Source: Sphagnum magellanicum
Lineage: Eukaryota; Streptophyta; Sphagnopsida; Sphagnales; Sphagnaceae
Assembly: GCA_021904315.1 (NCBI GenBank)
Contig: CM038908.1
Location: 18,496,501 to 18,560,500, forward strand
Direction of reading: 5' to 3'
DNA: 64,000 bases
The notes below the pieces were generated by a model, which searched no databases, had not been told where the DNA came from, and was given only the letters and a program-made list of their open reading frames with translations. The translations under genes were made by a program, and so were the position numbers. Below, in pieces: positions 36,701 through 51,445 of the stretch (position 1 is the first letter of the stretch; every line of letters begins with the position of its first letter).

Positions 36701-39700
36701 GACATTTCTTACGAGTTTGCGGAATGACGAGCGGGTCAATCATCAGCTGGACGTAAAGTTCCAGGAATCCTATCTGAGGAAAGTGTGCATTCTACTGCGA
36801 TGCAATTTAAGTGAAGGGGCTGTGGGGAGTAATAAAGATGCAGCTGATATTCTTGGAAGCCAGGGTGATGAGGGTGAGAAGCTGGAAGAGCCTATGGATG
36901 TTGAGGAAGGGGAGCTTCCTGATACACAAGGTTTGGACACCCTTGATGCCCTTTCAGCTTCTCTTGCACTTGATATATCTTTTAGTGGCAAGCTCATTTG
37001 CTCTATGATCTAAATCTATGCACTAATTCTGTGATTGCAGTGGTTTCGGGAGGGGAGCATGTGGATGAGATTCTGGGAGCAGCAGTAGCAGATGGAAAAG
37101 TGACACCTAAGGTGCAGTCACTGATCAAGATTTTGCTTCGCTACCAGCACACTGATGATTTCCGAGCGATTATTTTTGTGGAGCGTGTAGTTGTGGCTCA
37201 GATCCTTCCCAAGGTACATAACAAGAGTTTGCCAGGTCTTGGATTTTTTTTCTAATGTTGTTTTCTTTGCCAGTTGTGGGAGTAAGAAAATGAGTCATGA
37301 TTCTGTTACGTTGTTCAGTAGAGGAGGATTTCACCTGCTGCTCTGCAGAGAAGAATCCCATCAGGCCAAATCCATGAGGTTGAGATGACTTGTGGTGACT
37401 AAACGTGGTGGTTTTTTGCAATTGGGTGTGGGTTTTTTTTTTTTGCAGGTTTTTGCAGAGTTGCCATCACTGAAGTTCGTGAAATGTGCCTGTTTGATAG
37501 GGCATAACAACAATCAGGACATGCGGACAAGGCAGATGCAGGAGACAATCTCCAAGTTCCGAGATGGACGGGTGTGCTATTCTCTTGGTTTAGTGTGAGC
37601 TTTCCTGGGGTGTAATTGATTGTTGTGGGTGATGGTTATCTGACAAAAGCCTGATAAAGCTTCTCTGGATTACTAGGTGGTCTTTGATGACATAGGCCTT
37701 AACTCTCAATGTTTTTGCTTGAGTTAACGCCAGTGTGATCAGTGATGACCTAGTGGCCCACCTGGGTACTACTTTTTCCTCTATGCAAAAAAGACATCTG
37801 CGTGGAAGGCTTCTGAGTTTCTGGGTATCCAGGTTTGCCCCTTCATCATGTGGTGGGTTCTTTTGTGTGGCATCCAAGTTTTTGTCATCAATGGCAGGTT
37901 TGATATGTCGGATGCCATAATCTGACTTCATATCTTTTTTTTCCCCTGTCAGAGCAACCATCTGCCTCTTGTGTATTGGTGTGGTTTTTCTGCAACAATT
38001 GGGTCTGTGTGGTCCAGCTTGCAGCACACAAATCTCTTGATTTTCTAAAACCCTGAATGTTGTCAGGAACTGCCCCCAATTCACTTATGCTCCTCTCTCA
38101 CACTTCCTTGGTTGATGAAGGAATTTGCATGAAAAAAGGTGCCTTAAAAAGACACATTGTACATGATGAATCAGGAGTTGCTATGTTTCTGTGAGGTTAT
38201 GTATCATGCTGAATTTCCTATTTGCAGTTTTGGTGATTGTTCTCTTGGTGGGTCCTGAGGTTGAAAGTTGGTTGAGCCTAGGTGACATTGCTGGTGGCAA
38301 CAAGCGTGGCAGAGGAGGGATTAGACATTCGCCAATGTAATGTTGTGATCCGGTTTGATCTTGCCAAGACTGTGCTGGCCTACATTCAGTCACGTGGTCG
38401 TGCGCGCAAGCCTGGCTCAGATTATATACTGATGCTTGAAAGGTAATGTGCCAGATGATGTCTTCTGGTGCTGCCTCTACTCTTTTAACATATTGTTGAT
38501 AGGTTGCTGCACATGAACACTTCTGTATTCTCATAGGAATTTGACCCCTCTGCTAAGCACTGTTGGAACCTCCTGAACCTTAGGCATAGTTATATGATTT
38601 ACAAAGGCAAGACTCTGGATGTATGTGGTGGTTGTGTAGAGCTTTCTGATTGGATAATCACAATTGAGATATGAGATTGGCTATGTGTTGTGAGATGTTG
38701 TTGTCAAATAAAAGCATGCACAGCTGCCCTTGTAGTAAACCCTTATGTCTCTTCTAAGTCTGGAAAATGCTTGGTGTCTGGTTTTGCTTGGGCAGGGGGA
38801 ATTTGACACATGAGGCTTTCTTACGCAATGCACGCAACAGCGAAGAGACTCTTCGGAAGGAAGCTATTGAAAGAACTGACATTGGGTCTTCAAGGGAGGC
38901 TGCAATACTGGCCTCCATTCAAGGTGTGGAGGGTGAGATTTATCAGGTGCCTGCCACGGGGGCAGTGGTGAGCTTGAATTCTGCCGTTGGTCTTGTTCAC
39001 TTCTACTGCTCTCAGCTTCCCAGTGACAGGTTTGTAGTCTGACTGATTTTATCCCATTTTACTTGACCTGCTTGCATTTCTGAGTGGAACTATTTCTGCA
39101 TGCTTTTAATTTTTTACCATTGACGCCTTTGATCAGCTATGTTTCTTGAGTGCTAGCCATCACCATGACCCAGTCTTCCTGTGTCTTCTGGAAATGCAAC
39201 AGGTACTCAATCCTGCGCCCTGAGTTCATAATGCACCAGCATGAGAAAGAAGGGGGTGTCATCAAGTACTCATGCAAGCTGCAGCTGCCTTGCAACGCCC
39301 CTCTGGAGACAGTTGAGGGGCCTATCTGTAGTTCCATCCGGGGTGCACAGCAGGTGAACCTGAACTAAGGATCTCATTCTGTCATAGGCTGTATTCCTGA
39401 ATCAAGGAGGCCCATAGAGGAAGATATATACAATAACCAATTATATGGTTTTTTCTGAGGAAATTTAAGTAATGAGGAAAGATTGTCATTTCCAGAAAAA
39501 AGAGAGAGTTAGCAATAGGATTTATTACTCAAGTTACCTGTGGGAAGTGATAAGAAAACACAAGTATATATCTGTTTCTTTTGTTTTTGAAAGTGGTGGA
39601 AAGGCTGTTTATGGACTGAGCTAAGTGTTGCAAGTCTTTTGTGCCACATTTGGTCAATGTGGAATATGTGTTTTGCAGGCGGTCTGTTTGGATGCATGCA

Positions 39701-42700
39701 GGAAACTGCATGCTATGGGTGCGTTCACAGACATGCTTTTACCAGACAAGGGAAGTGGTGAAGAGGCAGCTAAAGTAGATGGCAGTGAAGAGGGGGAGCC
39801 TCTTCCTGGAACTGCTCGACACAGGGAGTACTACCCTGAAGGCATTGCTGAGATCCTGAAGGTGATGGACATATTGAAATTCCTCTCTTTCAGGAGTTCG
39901 GGAAAGTTTTTCCTTTCTTCCAGATTTTTGCCATTGAATCTCAACTTTTATGAGGATGAGATTCTGACCTGAATGAGACAGGATTTTGCTCATATATCTA
40001 GAATCCATGTGTCACTGTGTCCTATGTTTTATCACCACAATTGGATGATGAATGTGATAGGAGGAGCTCATATGGTGTTTGTTGACAGGGTGATTGGATA
40101 TTAGCTGGAAATGATTGGGAGGCAAACAAAATGAGCAAGGTGTCGCTTTTTGTTTACAAGGTGGAGTGTGAAAATATTGGCTTCTCCAAGGATCCGCTTC
40201 TGACTGAAACATCAAACTATGCAATTCTTTTTGGCCAAGAGCTGAATTCAGAGGTGAGTACTTCTGGTTTACTGTTTGGGTGATGTGCTTCTCTCAAAGC
40301 CATTTTATGCTCTTTGTTAACTGAAATCTCAAGACTATGTGAAGCTCTGTAGGACAACAGCACAATGTTCATGAAAAGCCGCATGATATGGAACTGTGAC
40401 CTGGAGGAACTTCAATGCAGTAGCTCATGAGTTTGTGTTTGTGGTTTCATATGGCACCTTGCAGGTGCTAACAATGAGCATGGATCTATTTGTGGCAAGG
40501 ACCATGACCACAAGGGCATCTCTTGCCTTTTGTGGGACCATTGAGATGAATATGAGTGAGGTATTGAGCTGCTGACAGCTTAAGCAATTTTTCTTGGTAG
40601 CTTGAAGGACCTATGAAGTAAGGCCAAGAAGTTGGTTGATATAGCAGAAGTTTGAGTCTGACCCATTCTTGTCGTGAAAAAGCCTGGCTGGATTGCTTGA
40701 TTTGTTGTGGGTGTTGGTTCTGCAGTTGAATCTGATCAAGAGTTTTCATGTGAGGCTCATGAGCATTGTCCTGGATGTGGATGTGGAGCCAGCCACAACT
40801 CCATGGGACCCAGTGAAGGCTTATCTTTTTGCACCCATCTTGGAAAAACCTTCTGATGCAGCTGCAAGTATCCTGGATTGGTCACTAATACGAGGAACAG
40901 TCACTACAGACTCTTGGAACAATCCTCTACAGCGTGCACGACCTGATGTGTACTTGGGGACAGATGAGCGTGCTCTTGGTGGCGACCGAAGAGAGTATGG
41001 GTTTGGAAAGCTACGCTATGGTTTGGCCTTTGGACAAAAGGCACATCCGACTTATGGGATCCGAGGAGCCGTTGCCCAGTTTGATGTTGTTAGAGCAACT
41101 GGGTTACTGCCTATTCAAGATGTCCTAGAAACCGAAAAAGTGCAGGAAGTCGCTCCTGAGGGGAAGCTTCTCTTGGCTGATGGTCTTGTTGACACTGAAG
41201 GATTGGTTGGTAAAATTGTTACAGCAGTTCATTCAGGGAAAAGGTTTTATGTGGATTCAGTACGCATGGACATGAATGCAGATAGCTCATTTCCTCGAAA
41301 AGATGGCTACTTGGGTCCCTTAGAGTATACCTCATATGCCGACTACTACAAGCAAAAGTAAGTATATATGTGGGAACTGTCTGTATGTGCATCCTGAGAA
41401 AGAGCTTTGTGGGTATTGAACTTGTTGCACTGGTGACTATGGAAGTCTATGTGATTATCACCAAGTGTTGCCTCCTTGAAATTGGGTATATGGTTGGCTA
41501 GTCTCTATGTGTTTGTTGCTTGTAGCTCAGGTTTTTAGGGTTTTAGTGTTTAGGATGGGGCTGTGGCTTCTTATTTTGAAGTTGAATGCAGAATTGATGT
41601 CTGGTGAGGGATGTATGAATTAATTGGGGTGCAGATACGGAGTTGAGTTAGTCTGTAAAAAGCAACCTCTGCTCAGAGGCAGGGGAGTTTCTCACTGCAA
41701 GAATCTTCTTTCACCTCGCTTTGAAACTGCTGAGGGTATGTTGTTTCTTCTTGAGCTTGAAGTGTGGATCATTTGGGTTAGAGAAAATGATTTTCTGTTT
41801 TAGTGTGTAAGGTTTTTGATTGGTCTACAGTGTATAGCTGAAGTTGCGGAGGTTTGTAATAGATTCATTCGGAGGATGTGTGAATCCTGGTGAAATCTTT
41901 GCAGGTGGGACAACCAGTTCACTAGAGGCGTTAGACAAGACATATTATGTCATGCTGCCACCAGAATTGTGCTTAGTGCATCCACTTCCAGGACCCTTGG
42001 TGCGGGGAGCACAACGTCTTCCCTCTGTGATGAGGCGAGTGGAGAGTATGCTGCTAGCAATCCAGCTCAAGCATGAGATTGCATATCCCATTCCTGCTAT
42101 TAAGGTCAAAAAACTACTTGCACCTATGTGTTAACAACTATGATAGAAATGTTTGTGAGACTGCAGAAGAGAACAGAACTAATGAGGTTGGATTTGGCTA
42201 TTGCCATGGTTGTGTCTTCCTACACTCACACCTAATCTGCTGTGCTGTGCAGGTGCTTGAGGCACTGACAGCGGCTTCTTGTCAGGAAACTTTCAGCTAT
42301 GAACGAGCCGAACTGCTTGGTGATGCATACTTGAAATGGGTGGTGAGTCGAAGGTTGTTTCTAAAGTTTCCAAGCAAACATGAAGGGCAGCTGACACGCA
42401 TGCGACAGCAGACTGTCAGTAACTCTGTGCTCTACCAATATGCCTTAGAGAAGGGGCTTCAAAGCTACATTCAAGCAGATCGGTTTGCTCCATCACGATG
42501 GGCAGCACCTGGTGTGCCTCCTGTGTTTGATGAGGATACAAAGGATGGGGAAGAGCTAGACAAACGGAAACTGCCTACTGAAGAAGAGAAGAGAAAAGCT
42601 GAACAACAGGAACAAGAGGAAGAAGAAGAGGAAGGAGAGGAAGGAGAGGTGGAAACAGTTGTAGAAGTGGTGGATGATGATGATGCAAGCAACATGGAGG

Positions 42701-44722
42701 ATGGAGAGATTGAGGGTGATGCAAGTGCCTATCGGGTACTTTCGAGTAAGACATTGGCAGATGTGGTTGAAGCTTTCATTGGTATCTACTATGTGGAAGG
42801 AGGCCAACCTGCGGCTACCCATTTGATGAACTGGATAGGGATTCCTGTTGAATTTGATGCCATAGATGGAGAACAGGCACAGGCCGGTTGTCAAGTTCCT
42901 GAGACCGTGTTGCGAAGCATTGATTTCACAGCAATTGAAAGTTATGTTGGCCACCAGTTTCGGGAGCGGAGTTTGTTGGTGGAGGCTATAACACATGCCT
43001 CCCGTCCATCTTCAGGAGTGCCTTGTTATCAACGGCTCGAGTTTGTCGGGGATGCAGTCTTGGATCACCTCATCACCAAATACCTTTTCTTCAGCTATAC
43101 CGACCTGCCTCCTGGACGGCTCACAGACTTAAGAGCTGCAGCCGTGAATAATGAGAATTTTGCCCGTGTTTCAGTGAAGCATAAATTTCACCTCCATTTG
43201 CGTCATGGTTCTAGTGCGTTGGAGACTCAGGTAATTTTGCTGCAAGTTTGTGGGTTGGAAATCTGTCTTAAACTGATGCACCCAAATCTCAGAAATGGAT
43301 GTTGTGGGTTGTGAAGCAGTATCAAGTATCATCTCAGACAGTATTTGAGGCAGTTTTTTTGAACTATGATATGTGTTAGATGTTCAAGTATTGAGTTTTG
43401 TAGGAATATGACATATTTTGTTTCCAGATTCTGCTTTGTGGTTTGAGTGAGGCATGTTCGTAGATTTGCAAAAGTTTGAGAAGTAATGGGACTCTGTGTA
43501 TCTCCTGAAGTGTCCCAGTGATTCCATTTCACCTGTGTGTAAGATCATTTGTTTGACAGTTGACAGCTGATTGCTTGCAGATCCGTGATTTTGTGAAAGA
43601 CATTCAGACTGAGCTTGATAAGCCTGGAGTGAATTCTTTTGGGCTCGGAGATTTCAAGGCTCCAAAGGTGCTTGGGGATATTTTGGAGTCCATAGCCGGT
43701 GCTCTTTTCCTGGACACAGGCCTGGACACCAATAAAGTTTGGGAGGTGAGTTTGGTTTGTTTATTAAGCCTCTTCTCTCACCGTTTCTGTCCAGCTCTTC
43801 TGGCAATTTTGTTGATCTACCAATGAGGTTACAAGTTGCATCTTGGTGTCATAAAGTTCACTGCTGTGTTGTGGAATTTAGGTTTATGATAACATTTTCC
43901 TTTTATGTTTCCTGGCCAACAGGTGTTTGAGCCACTCCTACAACCAATGGTGACACCAGAAACATTACCCATGCATCCAGTGCGTGAACTGCAAGAACGC
44001 TGCCAGCAGCAAGCAGAGGGCCTGGAGTACAAGGCCACACGAGCAGGCAATGTGGCGACTGTGGAGGTCTATGTAGATGGGGTGCAGATTGGCTCAGCTC
44101 AAAATGCACAGAAGAAAATGGCTCAGAAGTTGGCTGCACGCAATGCACTCGTGATTTTGAAGGAGAAGGAGGTGATCAAAGAGCAAGCTGCAAAGGATGC
44201 TGCTGGTGAAGCTGGGGATGCCAACAACGGGAAGGCCAAAAAAAATGGGAATGCCCCCTTCACACGACAAGCACTGAATGACATCTGCTTGAAAAGACAA
44301 TGGCCAATGCCACAGTACAAGTACATTTTTTTTCCAGCCTGAATTCTACTTTGTTCTATTCTCTTATCCATGATCAGATGGGTACAGGATCAAATGCATG
44401 TTTTTGGTTTTTTGTGTCAACAAAATTCCTTCACTCATCTTCTTAGTGGATCAGATTGCATTTCTGCTCATGATGCATTGCTGCGGTATTCTGGTTAGAG
44501 TAGGAAGAGTGGGAAGTAGTGCTTTTTAAACAGGCCCAATTTCCTTACAGGTGTGCTGCAGAAGGTGGACCAGCGCATGCTAAGAGATTTACATATTCAG
44601 TGCGAGTGCACACCACTGACAAGGGGTGGACAGAGGAATGTGTTGGAGAACCGATGCCAAGTGTGAAGAAAGCTAAGGATTCAGCTGCAGTGCTATTGTT
44701 GCAGCTCTTGAAACGCGGGTAA
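33749..44722 (+). CDS. DCL1: DICER-LIKE 1, microRNA-processing RNase III
   Basis: Nuclear endonuclease that cuts pri- and pre-miRNA into about 21-nt duplexes, normally with HYL1- and SE-type partners. Twenty coding exons keep frame: 33749-34903, 35235-35348, 35640-35850, 36067-36461, 36693-36930, 37041-37213, 37449-37571, 38282-38442, 38796-39029, 39203-39353, 39679-39861, 40089-40253, 40465-40560, 40726-41357, 41635-41735, 41905-42104, 42253-43230, 43581-43745, 43923-44320, 44551-44722. Predicted 2014 aa (Arabidopsis about 1909). An Arg/Asp/Gly-rich N-terminus (1-330) precedes the helicase: ETGAGKT 344-350, DECH 452-455, MTASP, and QSRGRAR 839-845. Then follow DUF283, PAZ (roughly 1150-1380), RNase IIIa ([11 protein letters not shown] 1461-1471, with an acidic insert about 1543-1596), RNase IIIb ([10 protein letters not shown] 1705-1714) and two dsRNA-binding domains (about 1843-1908 and 1938-2012). 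All catalytic motifs are present. All introns are GT-AG. Intron 7 carries a miRNA-like hairpin. The start is the least certain point. Confidence 0.96.
37666..37760 (+). ncRNA. MicroRNA-precursor-like hairpin in DCL1 intron 7
   Basis: Inside intron 7 (37572-38281, among the longest in the gene) the sense strand folds into a long stem. Bases 37666-37705 face 37760-37721 with no bulge: 29 Watson-Crick pairs, 5 G-U pairs and 6 isolated one-base mismatches over 40 positions. A 2-nt bulge (37706-37707), two further A-U pairs and a 9-nt loop (37710-37718) follow. Evenly spread single mismatches and a small loop are what plant MIR precursors look like. A 21-nt duplex such as 37685-37705 with its partner has only three mismatches. 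In the moss Physcomitrium, intron 7 of DCL1a carries MIR1047. I recall that fact but not the mature sequence, so homology is inferred from position only. Expression is unknown. Confidence 0.65.
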
Positions 44723-47530
44723 CAAAGAACCTTTTTATTTCATGATGGGGTCTGCAAATTGCAGCAAAATTTTTGCAATGACACAGCATTGACTTTTCAG
44801 AAGTTGGAAATCAACTCGGGAAATTTGTGCAAGTGTATGGGCGAGGTTAAGGAATTCATTTATATTGTTATGTTTATGCTTTTTATTCATCAGCCAGTTT
44901 GGGCGAGCATTTGTGTGACATAAAAAAAAAAAAAAGCCATATCTAGCTGTCTACCAGTTGTATTGGGTTGCAAAAGAATTACAACTCAATCACTTTTTTC
45001 TGACTTGGAAAGACTTTACCACTGAAACCTCTTAAGCCTTGGGGCTGTGTACTAAATTTTACTGGTGAAAAGTTAGGACAGTACTTTTGTACTTGATGGA
45101 TGAACCTGTAATGCCCTGTTGAGATAAGGGCACTTGTGAGATTCTACATAGTTACTTCTGTTAAACCCTAAACTCTAAACCCTAAAGAGTCTACAAATTG
45201 TTGGTTGGTGGTTGATAGTTTTTGGGTTTTTTTGGCTCTTTCAGTTGATGGGTATGGTGGGATTTGTTCCTTCTCTTAAACCCTAAACTCTAAACCCCAA
45301 AGAGTCTAGGAATTGGTGGTTGATGGTTTGAGAGGTGATGGGTTACCCGGTTTTATGGCTTTTTGGGTTGATGGGTATGGTGGGATTTGTTCCCTGCCAT
45401 TGGAAAAAGGTATTAGGGAGACATTTGGAAACATTTGATATGAGGAATGAGTGGCACTCCCGGAGTATGCTACTACTCTTGTTTAAATCCTGCAGAAGTA
45501 GTTAAAAGCATAGAAGGATGTTAAAAATTTTCCTTTTATATTTTAATAGCCAAATTTGGCTATAATCAGGTTATGGATGATTGTCACCTCAGCTACATAA
45601 CAAAATTGAAAAAGAAAAAGAAATCACAGCTAATCAGGAGTCAGGACCATAAATTTGTTGCTCTTGGACACATGTAACAATAAGTAGACCTCTTCATGAT
45701 TTCATTTCATTTAAAAATTATCAAAACAGTAAAATCGCATCAACTTCAATGCGTTATACTCCTACACACACCTAATGCCTTCCAAACAAGGTTAATATCC
45801 CATGATCAGAATGAGAGAAACCATTAGTTCAGTGTAATTAGTCATGTGACACCATCCTCATCATGCAATGAGCCAAACACAATTTCAAGGATTTATCCAA
45901 ATTGAAAATTTGTGGGTTCTCCCAAATGTTCAAGTTTTAAGGTGGGGTGCGTGCTTGAAGACGTACAAAACAGCTACAGGAAAACACTCATCAAATCTTT
46001 AAGAGCTTATTCATGAGGATCACAATGTGAAAGGTTAAACATATGACGTGTTACAACAACAATTGATCATGAGAATCACCATGTGAAAGGTTAAACATAT
46101 GATGTGTTACAACAACAATTGATCATGAGAATCACCATATGAAACGATAAATACATGATGGATTTGAATGAATCAAATATAAAACTTGGCATCCTAATCA
46201 AACAAGCAACTCATTGCATAAATGGTTCTACGCTTTATGCCAAGTTCAATCAAAATCACAAATTACAATAAAACCATATCACTTGGCCACATAATTTGGA
46301 TGCAAAATGAATCTGACAGGAAAAAGCAACATAGCAAATCAAGCTAGATGTCTACCTGTCATTCACAAATTGGTTCCAAGTTTGAGCCAAAACATTATCA
46401 CCAAATCCTACTTGAATGAAGTCTTCTATGAGCAAAGCCAACAAAACCAAAATTTAAATGGAAAACAAAAAACTTCTTAATAGGGCATTTGAAAAAAAAC
46501 ACATGTATTTGGAATTGCAAGACTTGAGAAAGAGATATCCATTACATGATACACAAGAATATTCAACCTGGGCAGATCCAAGCATATGTGAGAAGAGTAC
46601 ATTCCTATGACCTGTACAGGATGCTAAATAAACACCATCAGTTACAGAAACTAACAAATTCTGACATCCAGCTGGTACAAACCTATGAGTGCCTTCTTGA
46701 GGTTACTTACAAGGATCTGGTGAAAAACTCCACAAAGCACTTTCAAGGTAAGCATGGAGATAGTTCTAGCCAAACCAAAACAAACATGAGGAAAACGAGT
46801 GCTGCCACAACCTTGTGTTACTCGCAGAGTATCAGACCATCACCTTCATCATGAATGCCACCTGAATGGCTGCAACTAGCTGCCATTAGTCCCCACTGAT
46901 GTATCATAGGTAAGTGTATAACAATCTGCTCAAAATTTCAGGCAAAACACTTATAAATGAATCTTCATCCTCTGTTTCTGTCAAATTTCCAGAGGCAATG
47001 GGAAGACTCAGTCACGATGTCAGCTAGTACTCAAGAGGCCACGAATCAAAAAAAGTCAATATTAGCCTCATCCAAGCTGCAACAAGCTTGTGAGGATGAG
47101 CTTAGTTTGATTTTAGCTTGCCCCTGTACAAGCAAGCATCTAATCCTAAAGGCATAGAGAGGCCTAAAGAGAGAGAGAGGGGGGCGGGGGGGTTTGTGGT
47201 TGGGGCCTAATGCACCCTGAACATATCCATTAAGCAGACCACTGGTGACTACTTGGATCCAGTACATCCACTTTAGCCACTGGAAAACATATCTATGAGA
47301 TCGCAGAGAGAACACTCCACAATAACACTCTGAAGGTAACTGTTGGGTGGGTGATTATTGTTAACATCCAACATCACACCTCCCAGCCCCTACCTTTTGC
47401 TTCATAGCTGGCAAAATATCTGAACCAGATATTCTTCTCTGAACTCCCACTTGTTGTGACAAACAGTTTGTCCTTTCATCATAAATTTGCATGACAGAAA
47501 TTGATGTCTGCTGCCTTACTGCAGCCTAGA
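44723..47530. other. Intergenic region between convergent DCL1 and RAB2
   Basis: Should contain both 3' untranslated regions. Contains a diverged direct duplication at about 45163-45271 and 45279-45393, each starting with a telomere-like taaaccctaaactctaaacc string, and a 56-bp tandem repeat (separate entry). Open frames at 46546-46854 and 46957-47157 (plus) resemble nothing I know. Confidence 0.5.
46014..46150. repeat. 56-bp tandem repeat, about 2.4 copies
   Basis: Units begin at 46014, 46070 and 46126, all with tgaga or tgagg followed by atcaccat or atcacaat. The first two copies differ at only a few bases; each includes aaaggttaaacatatga and ttacaacaacaattgatca. Confidence 0.95.
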
Positions 47531-50833
<3,303 letters not shown>

Positions 50834-51177
50834 CTTCTCAAGCTAGGCAGCCGTCGACACACTCTTCGTCTGTTTGTCACGGATGATCTCGTCAACTTTC
50901 CAAACGAGTCGTCTGCGATGTGGGAAGGACTAATCCTCTGTGGCGCCGTTGTTCACCAAAAGAATGTGAGTGAGAGCAAAGTGGAAACGAGAGATGGGTT
51001 TCAGGCCTGCTGGTTCTATGCTACAGCTGGACCTCAGATCACTCGACGACGCGCTTCCTGTGTTGTTGTGGCCCCGAGGTCTCATCGCTGTGGCGCCTGG
51101 AGGAGGACCCCGCCATCTCCAGGCGCGTCGTCTCCTCCTCCTCTGCCCACAACCCGCCGCTTTGCCGGCTATTTCGT
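50834..51177 (-). promoter_or_regulatory. RAB2 5' flank and probable leader
   Basis: Moderately GC-rich block immediately upstream of the RAB2 start codon, distinct from the AT-rich sequence beyond 51480. It probably holds the leader and core promoter. No individual motif can be assigned with confidence. Confidence 0.4.
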
Positions 51178-51382
51178 GTCATGTCTTTTGGCCCGTCATT
51201 TTGCCGGCCGTTTCTTTGTCATGTCTTTTGGCCCGTCGTTTTGCCGGCCTTTTCTTTGTCATGTCTTTTGGCCCTCGTCGTTTTGCCGGCCTTTTCTTTG
51301 TCATGTCTTTTGGCCCTCGTCGGTTTGCCGGCCCTTTCTTTGTCATGTCTTTTGGCCCGTCGTTTTGCCGGCCTTTTGTCCT
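51178..51382. repeat. 40/42-bp minisatellite, five copies
   Basis: The phrase gtcatgtcttttggccc or ggccctcg recurs at 51178, 51218, 51258, 51300 and 51342 (spacings 40, 40, 42, 42). Each copy ends in ttttgccggcc or a close variant. It sits about 350 bp upstream of the RAB2 start. On the RAB2 strand it contains an open frame (51400-51179, 73 codons) with a GPKDMTKKRPAKRR peptide repeat, which I regard as a by-product. A poly-C/CCT tract (51414-51445) follows. Confidence 0.9.
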
Positions 51383-51445
51383 ACAACCCCCAAGTTCCAA
51401 CTTTATTATATGTGCCCCCCCCCCCTTCTCCCCCTTCCCCTCCTC

